Of a DNA stretch of 64,000 nt, positions 46,526-55,822 are shown piece after piece (positions within the stretch are counted from its first letter, which is position 1; each line of letters starts with the position of its first letter). Made by a program: the position numbers and the translations under genes. A model generated the notes under the pieces. It worked only from the letters and a program-made list of their open reading frames with translations. It was not told the DNA's origin and searched no databases. This DNA comes from Psychroserpens ponticola (GTDB taxonomy: Bacteria > Bacteroidota > Bacteroidia > Flavobacteriales > Flavobacteriaceae): contig NZ_CP116221.1 in NCBI RefSeq assembly GCF_023556315.2, forward strand, positions 1,499,001 to 1,563,000, read 5' to 3'.

Positions 46526-47203
46526 TTAAATAATCGATTCACCATTAAGATTGGTTGTGAGTACATCACTCATATAATCAAAAAACGGACGAATTGCTTT
46601 AAATGAATCATTAACATTGTCTATAAAATCACTACTAAGCACCTCTTTATCTGTATATTTTTTCGTAAAAATGTATTGCTTTTTTCGTATTAGATCAATT
46701 GCTGGATGTTCTTTATCAAAATCTCTAGGAGCAGTTTTTAATTCATCACCGACAATGTTTCCCCAAACCGATTTAAAAGCTTTTTGACTGATGATCTTTC
46801 TAATGTCTTCAGCATCTTGTTCAAATTCGCGTCTAATTCTTAATAAGTCATCTTTATTAGGTTCCCAAAAACCTGTTGCAATAAACGATTCGTTATTAGG
46901 TTGTATATGTAAATAATAACCACCTCTTAATTCTGGTTTTTTTCGTCCAAAAGAACCACCAAAATGTGTTTTGTAAGGCAATTTGTTTTTTGAAAAGCGC
47001 ACATCACGATAAATCCGAAACATTTTAAATTTATCTACTTGGTCATGTTTACTAAGTTTTTCAAATAATTGATGATACACTTGTTTTACTTCAGCTTCAA
47101 TCTCTTTGAATTCTTTTTTATGATCATTAAACCAATCGCGATTGTTATTCTTCTCTAAGGTTTTAAAAAAAGTAAAGGTTTCTCTAGGTATCGTTTCGTT
47201 CAT
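46526..47203 (-). CDS. DUF2461 domain protein
   Basis: The protein has 225 residues. The family signature runs from the start: FLKTLEKNNNRDWFNDHKKE-like opening (here FFKTLEKNNNRDWFNDHK), FRIYRDVRFSKNKLPYKTHF, and GGYYLHIQPNNESFIATGFW. DUF2461 is a soluble family of unknown biochemical role found in many bacteria. It is convergent with the 46111 gene. Confidence 0.92.
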   Translation of the reverse strand: MNETIPRETFTFFKTLEKNNNRDWFNDHKKEFKEIEAEVKQVYHQLFEKLSKHDQVDKFKMFRIYRDVRFSKNKLPYKTHFGGSFGRKKPELRGGYYLHIQPNNESFIATGFWEPNKDDLLRIRREFEQDAEDIRKIISQKAFKSVWGNIVGDELKTAPRDFDKEHPAIDLIRKKQYIFTKKYTDKEVLSSDFIDNVNDSFKAIRPFFDYMSDVLTTNLNGESII

Positions 47204-47242
47204 ATTAATTTTTGTCTAATTGCAAATATGTGATTAAAAGTA

Positions 47243-47274
47243 CAAAAAAAGTCTCGACAATAGTGCCGAGACTT
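47243..47274 (-). terminator. Rho-independent terminator
   Basis: On the minus strand AAGTCTCG pairs with CGAGACTT (8-bp stem), followed by a T-run. It ends the small lipoprotein gene. Confidence 0.82.
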
Positions 47275-47295
47275 AAGCTAATACAATTGTATTAA

Positions 47296-47481
47296 TTATT
47301 TATTATCATCAGTGATGTCTTCAACTTCATCTTCAACGTCATCTGCTGCATCTTCGATAGCATCGCCTGTGTCTTCAATAGCTTCTTCAACTTTTTCGCT
47401 TGCAGTTTTTTCTTCTCTGCAACTTGTAGTTAATAAACTTAAACTAAATAATGCGATAAATAAATATGTTAATTTTTTCAT
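47296..47481 (-). CDS. small acidic lipoprotein
   Basis: The protein has 61 residues. A signal with lipobox LLTTSC is followed by a short stretch with an acidic repeat (EEAIEDTGDAIEDAADDVED). The heptad-like pattern suggests one long amphipathic helix. Such proteins are common near stress genes in Flavobacteriia; function is unknown. It lies downstream of the DUF1328 gene on the same strand, and a good terminator follows. Confidence 0.8.
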   Translation of the reverse strand: MKKLTYLFIALFSLSLLTTSCREEKTASEKVEEAIEDTGDAIEDAADDVEDEVEDITDDNK

Positions 47482-47529
47482 TTTGAATGGTTTTTAATAG
47501 TTGTAATTTGTTTTTAAAGTGCTCTGCTC

Positions 47530-47691
47530 CTATTTTTTTACGATGCCTTTTAATAAGGATAATATAAAAAGGACTATGAAAATATAGAAACATATTTTAG
47601 CAATTCCTGCTGATGCTCCAGCAATTCCACCGAAACCTAAGATTCCAGCTATAATTGCTATAATTATAAATGTGATTGTCCAACGTAACAT
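47530..47691 (-). CDS. DUF1328 (YtjA-like) small membrane protein
   Basis: ATG at 47691, stop TAG at 47530-47532, 53 residues. It begins [20 protein letters not shown] and continues [20 protein letters not shown], which matches the DUF1328 family: two membrane helices joined by a Gly/Ala-rich turn. The family is common among stress-linked small membrane proteins. It sits 48 bp upstream of the small acidic lipoprotein gene. Confidence 0.9.
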   Translation of the reverse strand: MLRWTITFIIIAIIAGILGFGGIAGASAGIAKICFYIFIVLFILSLLKGIVKK

Positions 47692-47860
47692 AATTTTAAA
47701 ATTTTAATGATTAGTATTGAGTGTGTCTGACGATCAGAACTCTTGAATTTCTAATAATTTTATAGAATAGTTACCTATCAAACGTAGATGATATTGTTGT
47801 AATTTGCTAGATAGATTTTGTTGAATTTGCCTTTATGTATGCAAATAGTGATGTGTCGAA

Positions 47861-48364
47861 TTAAGATTCAATCATATCAACTTTCAATTTATCAGACGTG
47901 TTTTTTGTCCATGCATTTAGCATCCAACTTGATTTTTCCAAGCCTCTGATATAAGCTCCAATCAAATCTAAAGTGCCTTCATCTGAAGCATTTTCGGCTT
48001 TTTTAATCACATTACTCATTTGTTTAAGTAATATTTTATGATCGTTAAGGGTTTCAATGACCATATCTCTGTCAGATTTTAGAGGCGATACTTCCTTAAC
48101 CTCAGAAATTTCTAAGTAATCACTCAACTTACTCATTGGATGATGCCTTAGTGTTAATACTCGTTCTGAAATTTCATCTATTTTTATTCGAGCATCAGTG
48201 TATAATTCTTCAAACTTAGTGTGTAAATCGAAAAAATTTTCTCCTAAAATATTCCAATGGAAACTTCTTAGTTTTTGGTAATATACATGGTAGTTAGCCG
48301 ATAGTGTATTTAATTCTACAACAACTGGGATTAAATTTTCATCTTTCATATTCAAATAACTCAT
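47861..48364 (-). CDS. dps: Dps-family ferritin-like DNA-protection protein
   Basis: The protein has 167 residues. The ferroxidase ligands have the exact Dps spacing: H36 (SFHWNI), H48, D63 and E67 (KIDEISERV). It forms a 12-mer that oxidises and stores iron with peroxide and protects DNA in starvation or oxidative stress. A single gene, next to the small membrane stress proteins. No OxyR or other site was recognised upstream. Confidence 0.94.
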   Translation of the reverse strand: MSYLNMKDENLIPVVVELNTLSANYHVYYQKLRSFHWNILGENFFDLHTKFEELYTDARIKIDEISERVLTLRHHPMSKLSDYLEISEVKEVSPLKSDRDMVIETLNDHKILLKQMSNVIKKAENASDEGTLDLIGAYIRGLEKSSWMLNAWTKNTSDKLKVDMIES

Positions 48365-48481
48365 CGTGTTTATTTTTAGTGTTAATAATTAATTACACTA
48401 TATAAACTATAGGATATTTGAGATTTGGCAAGCGTTTTAACGACCTTTAACGATATCAAGATTCGTTTAACATAAATTATG

Positions 48482-49552
48482 TTAAAGCCACTTCTTCTTT
48501 CTAAAATAAATTAACATAAAAATGAAAAGAACAAACATAACGGCAAGTAAAATGTAGTATCCATTTTGAGATTGTAGCTCTGGCATATTAGTGAAATTCA
48601 TACCGTAAATACCTGCAATAAAAGTTAAAGGAATAAAAATAGTAGCAATAATGGTTAGTACTTTCATGACTTCATTCATTTTATTGCTAATGATGGTCAT
48701 GTACATATCCATTAAACTCCAGACCATTTCGCGATATAAATCAATAGACTCATTGACTTGTATAATATGATCATATAAATCTCTTATATAACTTAGAGAT
48801 TTTTCATCAATAATTGTATTGTCTAATTTTTCAAGCTTGTTTATGACTTCTCGTAACGGAAATATAGAGCGTCTTATTTTTAAAACCTCTTGTTTTAAAT
48901 ACTGAATTTGACTTGGTGTATTTGTATTATCTGCTTTAGATTCAAAAATATTGGCTTCTAAATCTTCAATTTTATCTCCTACTGCTTCAATAACACTAAA
49001 ATAATTATCTACAACAGCATCCAAAATTGCGTACATTAAATAATCGGCACCTTGCGAACGTATTCTACCTTTAGCAGTTTCAATGCGTTCTCTTAAATCA
49101 TCAAAAATATCACCATCAGCTTCTTGGAATGTTAATACATAATCTTTACCAACGACCATACTTAAATGCTCGTATTGTAAAATATCATTATCCTTAAAAT
49201 ATAACATTTTGAAAACAATAAAAATATAATTTTGGAACTCTTCAAGCTTAGGTCTTTGACTCGTGTTAACTATATCTTCAAGAGTTAATGGATGTAAATT
49301 ATAATGTTCACCAAGTTTCTCGATATCTTTTAAGTTGTTGAGTCCGTTTATGTTAATCCAAGTAACTTGTTTGTTTCCTTCAAAGTTGAACCCGTCTTCT
49401 ACATTGTTGCTATCAATTTTTTTAAAAGCCGCATTTGAATAGTTAATAATATCTACTACTGTTTTTAAAGCTGCTTTTTTTCCTCTATATGCCATTGTTC
49501 CTGGAGGCAAATTTGAAGCTTTATATGCTCTTTTTTTAGTTTTGACTTTCAT
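48482..49552 (-). CDS. corA: CorA-family magnesium/cobalt transporter
   Basis: The protein has 356 residues. A large N-terminal cytoplasmic domain is followed by a long helix and two C-terminal membrane helices. The signature YGMNFTNMPE is at 316-325 and the protein ends in a basic tail (RKKKWL). Mg2+, Co2+ or Ni2+ uptake as a pentamer is expected. It is a single gene. Confidence 0.94.
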   Translation of the reverse strand: MKVKTKKRAYKASNLPPGTMAYRGKKAALKTVVDIINYSNAAFKKIDSNNVEDGFNFEGNKQVTWININGLNNLKDIEKLGEHYNLHPLTLEDIVNTSQRPKLEEFQNYIFIVFKMLYFKDNDILQYEHLSMVVGKDYVLTFQEADGDIFDDLRERIETAKGRIRSQGADYLMYAILDAVVDNYFSVIEAVGDKIEDLEANIFESKADNTNTPSQIQYLKQEVLKIRRSIFPLREVINKLEKLDNTIIDEKSLSYIRDLYDHIIQVNESIDLYREMVWSLMDMYMTIISNKMNEVMKVLTIIATIFIPLTFIAGIYGMNFTNMPELQSQNGYYILLAVMFVLFIFMLIYFRKKKWL

Positions 49553-49752
49553 TAAATATTAAATTTTAGACCTATGTTAAAAGTATAAAAACTATTTGGT
49601 ATAGCATTAATCAATTTATTAATAACTATTAGCTATAAAAAATGCTGTTTTAGTATTTGTTATTGATTTACTTTTGATAAATTAAAGTAAGGCTTGCATA
49701 TTTATTTTATTTTCACTAATATGCAAATTCAATCCTTCATAAAATATTACAC

Positions 49753-49977
49753 ATGGGAAGACCTCCAACGAAACCTATAAAATTCAGAGATGGATTTTAT
49801 ATCGAATTAAGAAACAAAGGAAAAAATTCTGGTATTAAGTTACATAGAGATACTAAAGAACAAATGTTAAGAACCATTAAGGAGTACGAACTAACTAAAG
49901 ACGTATATATTCTTGGTGAATCTAAAAATGGAAAATGGGTAACTAAAACACCTGTTTTGCATGTCGTAGAAGATTAA
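49753..49977 (+). CDS. small conserved basic protein
   Basis: The protein has 74 residues. It starts MGRPPTKPIKFRDGFYIEL and contains a GRP motif and a Lys/Arg-rich middle (GIKLHRDTKEQMLRTIKEYE). It resembles small conserved proteins of Flavobacteriaceae without known function. Nucleic-acid binding is possible from the GRPPTKP start but unproven. A strong terminator follows. Confidence 0.75.
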   Translation: MGRPPTKPIKFRDGFYIELRNKGKNSGIKLHRDTKEQMLRTIKEYELTKDVYILGESKNGKWVTKTPVLHVVED

Positions 49978-50002
49978 TTACATATTTTTTTTATAAGTTA
50001 TT

Positions 50003-50048
50003 CCTTTCTTGAATTTGCGTAAAACGTAAATACAAGGAAGGTTTTTTT
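50003..50048 (+). terminator. strong Rho-independent terminator
   Basis: An 18-bp stem with three mismatches (50003-50020 with 50024-50041, AAA loop) is followed by seven T. Confidence 0.87.
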
Positions 50049-50106
50049 ATGTTTTAGCAATTATTTTCATAAATTGTTGTCAATAACTAACTAAATGTAA
50101 AATATT

Positions 50107-50529
50107 ATGACTGATTATTCAAACTCAAAACCACCTGTTTGGTTTTGGATCATTGCTGTAGTTGCCCTTATTTGGAATGGTATGGGAGTTTTAATGTATC
50201 TCACTCATGCTTTTATGACAGATGATATGATTGCAGCATTACCAGAAGAACAACAAGCTGAGTTTTTAATTGAACACCCTTCTTGGTATACAGCTGCATT
50301 TGCTTTAGCAGTTTTTTGTGGAGCTCTAGGCTGTCTTGCCTTGTTAATTAGAAAAAAATGGGCTTTTATGCTCTTTCTAATTTCATTTGTAACCGCTACA
50401 ATTCAACAAGTATATATTATAGCTACTGTAGAAGGAGCAAGTCCAGTAATGCCATTAATGGTTATTATAGTTTGTGCGTTTTTAGTATGGTTTTCAAAAA
50501 TGTCTTCCGCAAAAGGATGGCTTAAATAA
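50107..50529 (+). CDS. small multipass membrane protein of unknown function
   Basis: The protein has 140 residues with four membrane helices (about 12-32, 58-78, 84-104, 110-128). A loop after helix 1 (MTDDMIAALPEEQQAEFL) is conserved in character among similar Bacteroidota proteins. No assigned function. It is bounded by terminators on both sides, so it is transcribed alone. Confidence 0.75.
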   Translation: MTDYSNSKPPVWFWIIAVVALIWNGMGVLMYLTHAFMTDDMIAALPEEQQAEFLIEHPSWYTAAFALAVFCGALGCLALLIRKKWAFMLFLISFVTATIQQVYIIATVEGASPVMPLMVIIVCAFLVWFSKMSSAKGWLK

Positions 50530-50552
50530 GAGGTTTACAAATCAAAATTTCT

Positions 50553-50585
50553 AAAAGGTATTAGTTAAGCGCTGATGCCTTTTTT
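50553..50585 (+). terminator. Rho-independent terminator
   Basis: AAAAGGTAT pairs with ATGCCTTTT (one G-U), followed by more T. It ends the 50107 gene. Confidence 0.72.
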
Positions 50586-50601
50586 ATTTCAATTTATATA
50601 T

Positions 50602-50609
50602 TAGATTTG
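50602..50609 (+). promoter_or_regulatory. -7 promoter element of the symporter gene
   Basis: TAGATTTG fits TAnnTTTG and lies 26 bp before the ATG at 50635. A TTTG -33 box is not obvious; the preceding terminator overlaps that region. Confidence 0.4.
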
Positions 50610-50634
50610 TGACACTAACACTTCAATTTCTATT

Positions 50635-52365
50635 ATGACTATTTCTACACTTGATTGGGTTATTATAATTTCTTTTTTAATACTCTTTGCTGGCATCGGA
50701 ATTTATGTATCTAAACAAGCTGGAAAAAGCTCTAAAGCATTTTTTCTGTCAGGACGCAATATGCCTTGGTGGTTGCTAGGTGTTAGTATGGTGGCAACAA
50801 CGTTTGCTGCTGATACTCCAGGACTAGTAACTCAACTTGTAAGACAAAATGGTGTTTCAGGAAATTGGGTATGGTGGGCAATGTTGCTAACAGGTATGCT
50901 TACTGTATTTTTTTATGCTAAACTTTGGCGGAAAAGTGAAATTACAACAGATTTAGAATTTTATGAATTACGCTATAGCGGAAAAATTGCAGGCTATTTA
51001 AGAGGATTTAGAGCGATTTATTTGGGTGTTATTTTTAATGTTATAACAATGGCAGGAGTTTGTTTGGCTGGAGCAAAAATCGCAAATATCCTTTTAGGAA
51101 TATCTCAAGGAGAAATGCTTCTCTACTCTTCTATTATTGTAGTCATTTATTCTGCTTTTGGAGGTTTGAAAGGTGTTTTGATAACGGATTTTATTCAGTT
51201 TATTATCGCAATGATTGGAAGCGTTTGGGCAACCATTTATATTGTAAACTTGCCAGAAATTGGAGGCACTACAAATTTATTAACACATATAAATGTGAGT
51301 GATAAATTAGCGTTTTTTCCAGATTTTAGCGATACTGAAGCCTTAGTGACCATGTTAATTATTCCTTTAGCTGTTCAATGGTGGAGTACTTGGTATCCTG
51401 GAGCAGAACCTGGAGGAGGCGGTTATATAGCACAACGAATGTTAGCTGCAAAAGATGAAAAGCATGCCACTTGGGCTACACTTTTTTTTAATGTGGCACA
51501 TTATGCTATTCGTCCTTGGCCATGGATTATTGTTAGTTTGGCATCTTTAGTCGTGTTTCCTAGTTTAGAAAGTATAAACCATGCATTTCCTGGACTATCT
51601 TCTTCAATGCAAGGTGAAGATGTCGCTTATGCTGCAATGATGACTTATTTGCCTTCAGGATTAATTGGTATTGTTTTATTATCACTTATTGCAGCTTTTA
51701 TGAGTACAATTTCAACGCAGTTAAATTGGGGAAGTTCTTATATCGTAAACGATTTTTATAAGCGTTTTTTAAACCCGAATGCTACTGATAAAGATGAAGT
51801 TTTAGTTGGGCGAATTTCAACTGTAGTACTTATGATTTGCGCTGCATTATTTTCATTCTTTTTACAATCGGCAGGTGAAGTTCTCAATTTATTATTACAG
51901 ATTGGTGCAGGTACAGGCTTGCTGTTTATTTTAAGATGGTTTTGGAGTCGAATTAATCCGTATAGTGAAATTGCAGCTATGATTATCTCATTTGTAATTG
52001 CAGTGTTCTTTTTTGTTAACGGAAAGCTAGATACTCCAATGATAGAACTTGCTGGTCATTGGCAATTAGTCTTTGGTGTTGTTGTTACGACTATTGGATG
52101 GTTGATTGTTACATTACTGACTAAGCCTACTGATGATGATACGCTTCAAACGTTTAATGCTTTAATTTTTGGAAAAGAATCTAAATTTAAAGGCTTCGGA
52201 ATGAAAATTCTAGGGTTTTTTAGTGGAGTTATTGGTGTGTATTGTACATTATTTGCAATTGGAAACTTTATCTACGGAAAAACAGCATTAGCTTTTGGAT
52301 TGTTAGCAATAACAGGAGTATGTGCTTTTGTAATTATTAAATCATTTAAAGCAGAATCTAAATAG
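50635..52365 (+). CDS. sodium:solute symporter (SSS family)
   Basis: The protein has 576 residues and about 13 membrane helices with the SSS core (AGIGIYVSKQAGKSSKAFFL, SAFGGLKGVLITDFIQF, STISTQLNWGSSYIVNDFY). Sodium-driven uptake of a sugar, amino acid or similar solute is expected; the exact solute is unknown. Its 3' end overlaps the 3' end of mgsA by 8 bp on the other strand. The facing BadF-type kinase suggests an amino sugar as one possible solute. Confidence 0.9.
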   Translation: MTISTLDWVIIISFLILFAGIGIYVSKQAGKSSKAFFLSGRNMPWWLLGVSMVATTFAADTPGLVTQLVRQNGVSGNWVWWAMLLTGMLTVFFYAKLWRKSEITTDLEFYELRYSGKIAGYLRGFRAIYLGVIFNVITMAGVCLAGAKIANILLGISQGEMLLYSSIIVVIYSAFGGLKGVLITDFIQFIIAMIGSVWATIYIVNLPEIGGTTNLLTHINVSDKLAFFPDFSDTEALVTMLIIPLAVQWWSTWYPGAEPGGGGYIAQRMLAAKDEKHATWATLFFNVAHYAIRPWPWIIVSLASLVVFPSLESINHAFPGLSSSMQGEDVAYAAMMTYLPSGLIGIVLLSLIAAFMSTISTQLNWGSSYIVNDFYKRFLNPNATDKDEVLVGRISTVVLMICAALFSFFLQSAGEVLNLLLQIGAGTGLLFILRWFWSRINPYSEIAAMIISFVIAVFFFVNGKLDTPMIELAGHWQLVFGVVVTTIGWLIVTLLTKPTDDDTLQTFNALIFGKESKFKGFGMKILGFFSGVIGVYCTLFAIGNFIYGKTALAFGLLAITGVCAFVIIKSFKAESK

Positions 52366-52720
52366 CTTTGATTAATAATTCTGCTGTAGCAGGATTGGTA
52401 GCTAAAGGAACATCATGAACATCACATAAGCGCATTAGCATAAGTACGTCTGGTTCGTGAGGATGTTTTTCAAGAGGATCTCTAAAAAATAACACCATAT
52501 CACATTTACCTTCAGCAACTCTCGCAGCTATTTGTGCATCACCTCCTAAAGGACCAGAAAGTAAACGTTCTACTTCAAATCCAGCTTTCTTAACTTTTTT
52601 TCCAGTAGTTCCTGTAGAAATTAAATTAATACTTTTGTGGAGTAGAATTGCTCTATGTTCATTTAAGAATTGAACCATTTCAGCTTTCTTTCCATCATGT
52701 GCGATAATAGCTATTTCCAT
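52358..52720 (-). CDS. mgsA: methylglyoxal synthase
   Basis: The protein has 120 residues, shorter than the usual 150. The signature residues are present: H8 (IAHDGKK), STGTTG, D61 in SGPLGGDAQ (equivalent of the catalytic Asp of the E. coli enzyme), FFRDPL and H88/D91 in HPHEPDV. It converts dihydroxyacetone phosphate to methylglyoxal and phosphate when triose phosphates pile up. It is last in the run pfkA, gap, kinase, mgsA, three bases after the kinase stop. Confidence 0.93.
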   Translation of the reverse strand: MEIAIIAHDGKKAEMVQFLNEHRAILLHKSINLISTGTTGKKVKKAGFEVERLLSGPLGGDAQIAARVAEGKCDMVLFFRDPLEKHPHEPDVLMLMRLCDVHDVPLATNPATAELLIKAI

Positions 52721-52723
52721 GAT

Positions 52724-53584
52724 TTATAATTCGTTAGTGTGATATTTAACTAAACCTTCAATTGGTCGTCTTTCAAAATTGCCGACTGTAAAACCTAACT
52801 CGTTAGCAACTTGGATTATTTCATCTTTTGCAAAATAAGCTATAGATCCTGCAAAATGAACTGGAACCGTTTTTAATTCTTCTTTAAATTGAAAAATCAT
52901 GTTATTAGTAAAAAGGCGGAATCCTTTTTTTATCAATTCAACAATATATTCAGAATCCTTATTTAAAAACATAAACTCAGCAAAATTTGCTAAGTAAGCA
53001 TTTGGATTAGGCTGTTTATAAAGATTGTATTTAATGTAATCTGCTTCTACATTATATTTATGCTCAAATGCTATTTTAATATCTTCTGGCATATTGTTGA
53101 AATAGTAATCTTTAATTAATTCCTTTCCGTAATAATTTCCAGAGGCTTCATCCATTAGTGTGTATCCTAACGATACAACACGTTGATGTAATTTATTACC
53201 ATCAAAATAACTACAATTAGATCCTGTTCCCATAATACAAACTACAGCTGCTTCTGCATTATGATTAATAGTAGCTCTTATAGCTGCCATTGTATCTTCT
53301 TGAACATCAACTATTGCATTTGTAAAAATTGATTCTAAAATTTCAGTGAGTGCTAATCTTGGTTTCGCAGTACCACAACCTGCACCATAAAAAAAAATAT
53401 GAGTTACTTTATCTTTAAATTGCATTAACTCATCACTTTTTTTGATGATTTTAGAAAGCTTTTTCTCTTTTAAAATGGCAGGATTAAGACCTTTTGTACG
53501 AATTTTTTCATGCATTTGACTTCCTTCTTTGTCAATTACAATCCAATCACATTTTGTAGAACCGCTATCTGTTATTAAAATCAT
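52724..53584 (-). CDS. BadF/BadG-type ATPase, probable N-acetylglucosamine-like kinase
   Basis: The protein has 286 residues with an ASKHA fold. Phosphate 1 motif DSGSTKCDWIVID, phosphate 2 motif VCIMGTGSNCSYFDG, and the sugar-side YTLMDEASGNYYGKEL resemble eukaryotic NAGK and bacterial homologs. It likely phosphorylates an amino sugar such as GlcNAc in the cytoplasm. It lies three bases before mgsA. A hairpin terminator separates it from gap, so it may have its own promoter or be read at a lower level. Confidence 0.85.
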   Translation of the reverse strand: MILITDSGSTKCDWIVIDKEGSQMHEKIRTKGLNPAILKEKKLSKIIKKSDELMQFKDKVTHIFFYGAGCGTAKPRLALTEILESIFTNAIVDVQEDTMAAIRATINHNAEAAVVCIMGTGSNCSYFDGNKLHQRVVSLGYTLMDEASGNYYGKELIKDYYFNNMPEDIKIAFEHKYNVEADYIKYNLYKQPNPNAYLANFAEFMFLNKDSEYIVELIKKGFRLFTNNMIFQFKEELKTVPVHFAGSIAYFAKDEIIQVANELGFTVGNFERRPIEGLVKYHTNEL

Positions 53585-53603
53585 AGTTATGGGTTAAATA
53601 AAT

Positions 53604-53648
53604 AAATCTGTAGTTGATTAAACAAATTAAGTTTTCAACTACAGATTT
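53604..53648 (-). terminator. terminator or attenuator after gap
   Basis: A perfect 14-bp stem (AAATCTGTAGTTGA with TCAACTACAGATTT, 17-base loop) is followed on the minus strand by a T-rich stretch. It lies between gap and the kinase gene. Confidence 0.6.
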
Positions 53649-53662
53649 AAAATGAATTCTAT

Positions 53663-54667
<1,005 letters not shown>

Positions 54668-54700
54668 CTAATTATTTATATTCAATTATTTTGAGATTAC

Positions 54701-55687
54701 TTATATAGACATGATATCTGATACACGTAATAATTCTAAATTTATTTTTGATTGTCCTTTAATAGCTTGATCTAAAGGCGTCAATGCCATAACATCATTT
54801 TTTAAGCCAACCATACAATTTGTTTTTCCTGTAATTAAGCTTTCAACAGCCTTCACTCCCATTCTACTCGCTAATACGCGATCAAAACAGGAAGGAGAAC
54901 CACCACGTTGCATATGACCAAGTACAGAAACACGTACTTCATATTCGGTCATGTGTTCTTCGACGTAATCTTTTAGTTCAAATACACTTTTTCCGATTTT
55001 GTCACCTTCAGCCACAACTACTATACTAGATGATTTTCCAGATTGTTTACTGCGCCTTAAAGATTCTAAAAGACGATCTAAACCTAAGTCTTCTTCAGGA
55101 ATTAAGATTTCTTCAGCTCCTGCTCCAACACCTACATTTAATGCAATATGTCCGACATCTCTTCCCATGACTTCAACAAAAAATAATCTGTTATGAGAAC
55201 TTGCAGTATCTCGAATTTTATCGATGACATCTACAACTGTATTTAAAGCTGTATCGTAACCTAAAGTATGCGTGGTTCCGAAGATATCATTATCAATCGT
55301 ACCAGGAATACCCATGACTGGCATATTATACTCTTGACTAAAAATCATTGCTCCAGTAAAACTACCATCACCACCAATAACTACAAAGGCATTAATACCT
55401 GCTTTTACAAGTTGTTCATGTGCTTTTTTGCGTCCTTCGACTGTTCTGAATTCTTTTGAACGCGCTGATTTTAAAATTGTACCACCTTTATTAATAATGC
55501 CTTTTACACTACGTGCATTCATGGATTTGAAATCCCCTTCAATCATGCCTTCGTAGCCTCTATAAATACCGATACATTCGATGTTGTGAAACGCACATGT
55601 TCTTACGACAGAACGGATTCCAGCATTCATTCCTGGAGAATCTCCTCCAGAGGTTAATACTCCTATTTTCTTAATGGTGTGTAACAT
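54701..55687 (-). CDS. pfkA: 6-phosphofructokinase
   Basis: The protein has 328 residues. TSGGDSPGMNAGIRSVVR, VIGGDGSFTGA (the Gly after the Asp is the ATP-using type) and GIPGTIDNDI (catalytic Asp near 132) are the classic bacterial PFK motifs. It phosphorylates fructose 6-phosphate. It is the first gene of the pfkA-gap group. Confidence 0.96.
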   Translation of the reverse strand: MLHTIKKIGVLTSGGDSPGMNAGIRSVVRTCAFHNIECIGIYRGYEGMIEGDFKSMNARSVKGIINKGGTILKSARSKEFRTVEGRKKAHEQLVKAGINAFVVIGGDGSFTGAMIFSQEYNMPVMGIPGTIDNDIFGTTHTLGYDTALNTVVDVIDKIRDTASSHNRLFFVEVMGRDVGHIALNVGVGAGAEEILIPEEDLGLDRLLESLRRSKQSGKSSSIVVVAEGDKIGKSVFELKDYVEEHMTEYEVRVSVLGHMQRGGSPSCFDRVLASRMGVKAVESLITGKTNCMVGLKNDVMALTPLDQAIKGQSKINLELLRVSDIMSI

Positions 55688-55822
55688 AAAAACACGTTTG
55701 TTTTAGTAAAATTAGTAAACATAAACTAAATTAACTGTGGTATTTGTGATAATTTAACAGCACGAAAAAATTTCAAACGTTTTCGTTAATAACTAATTGA
55801 AAATAATGATAAAAGCAGAAGA

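Noticed and set aside
47312-47497. Ser-rich plus-strand frame opposite the small lipoprotein
   Set aside because: It is the mirror of the acidic repeat of the real lipoprotein gene, which has a lipobox and a terminator.
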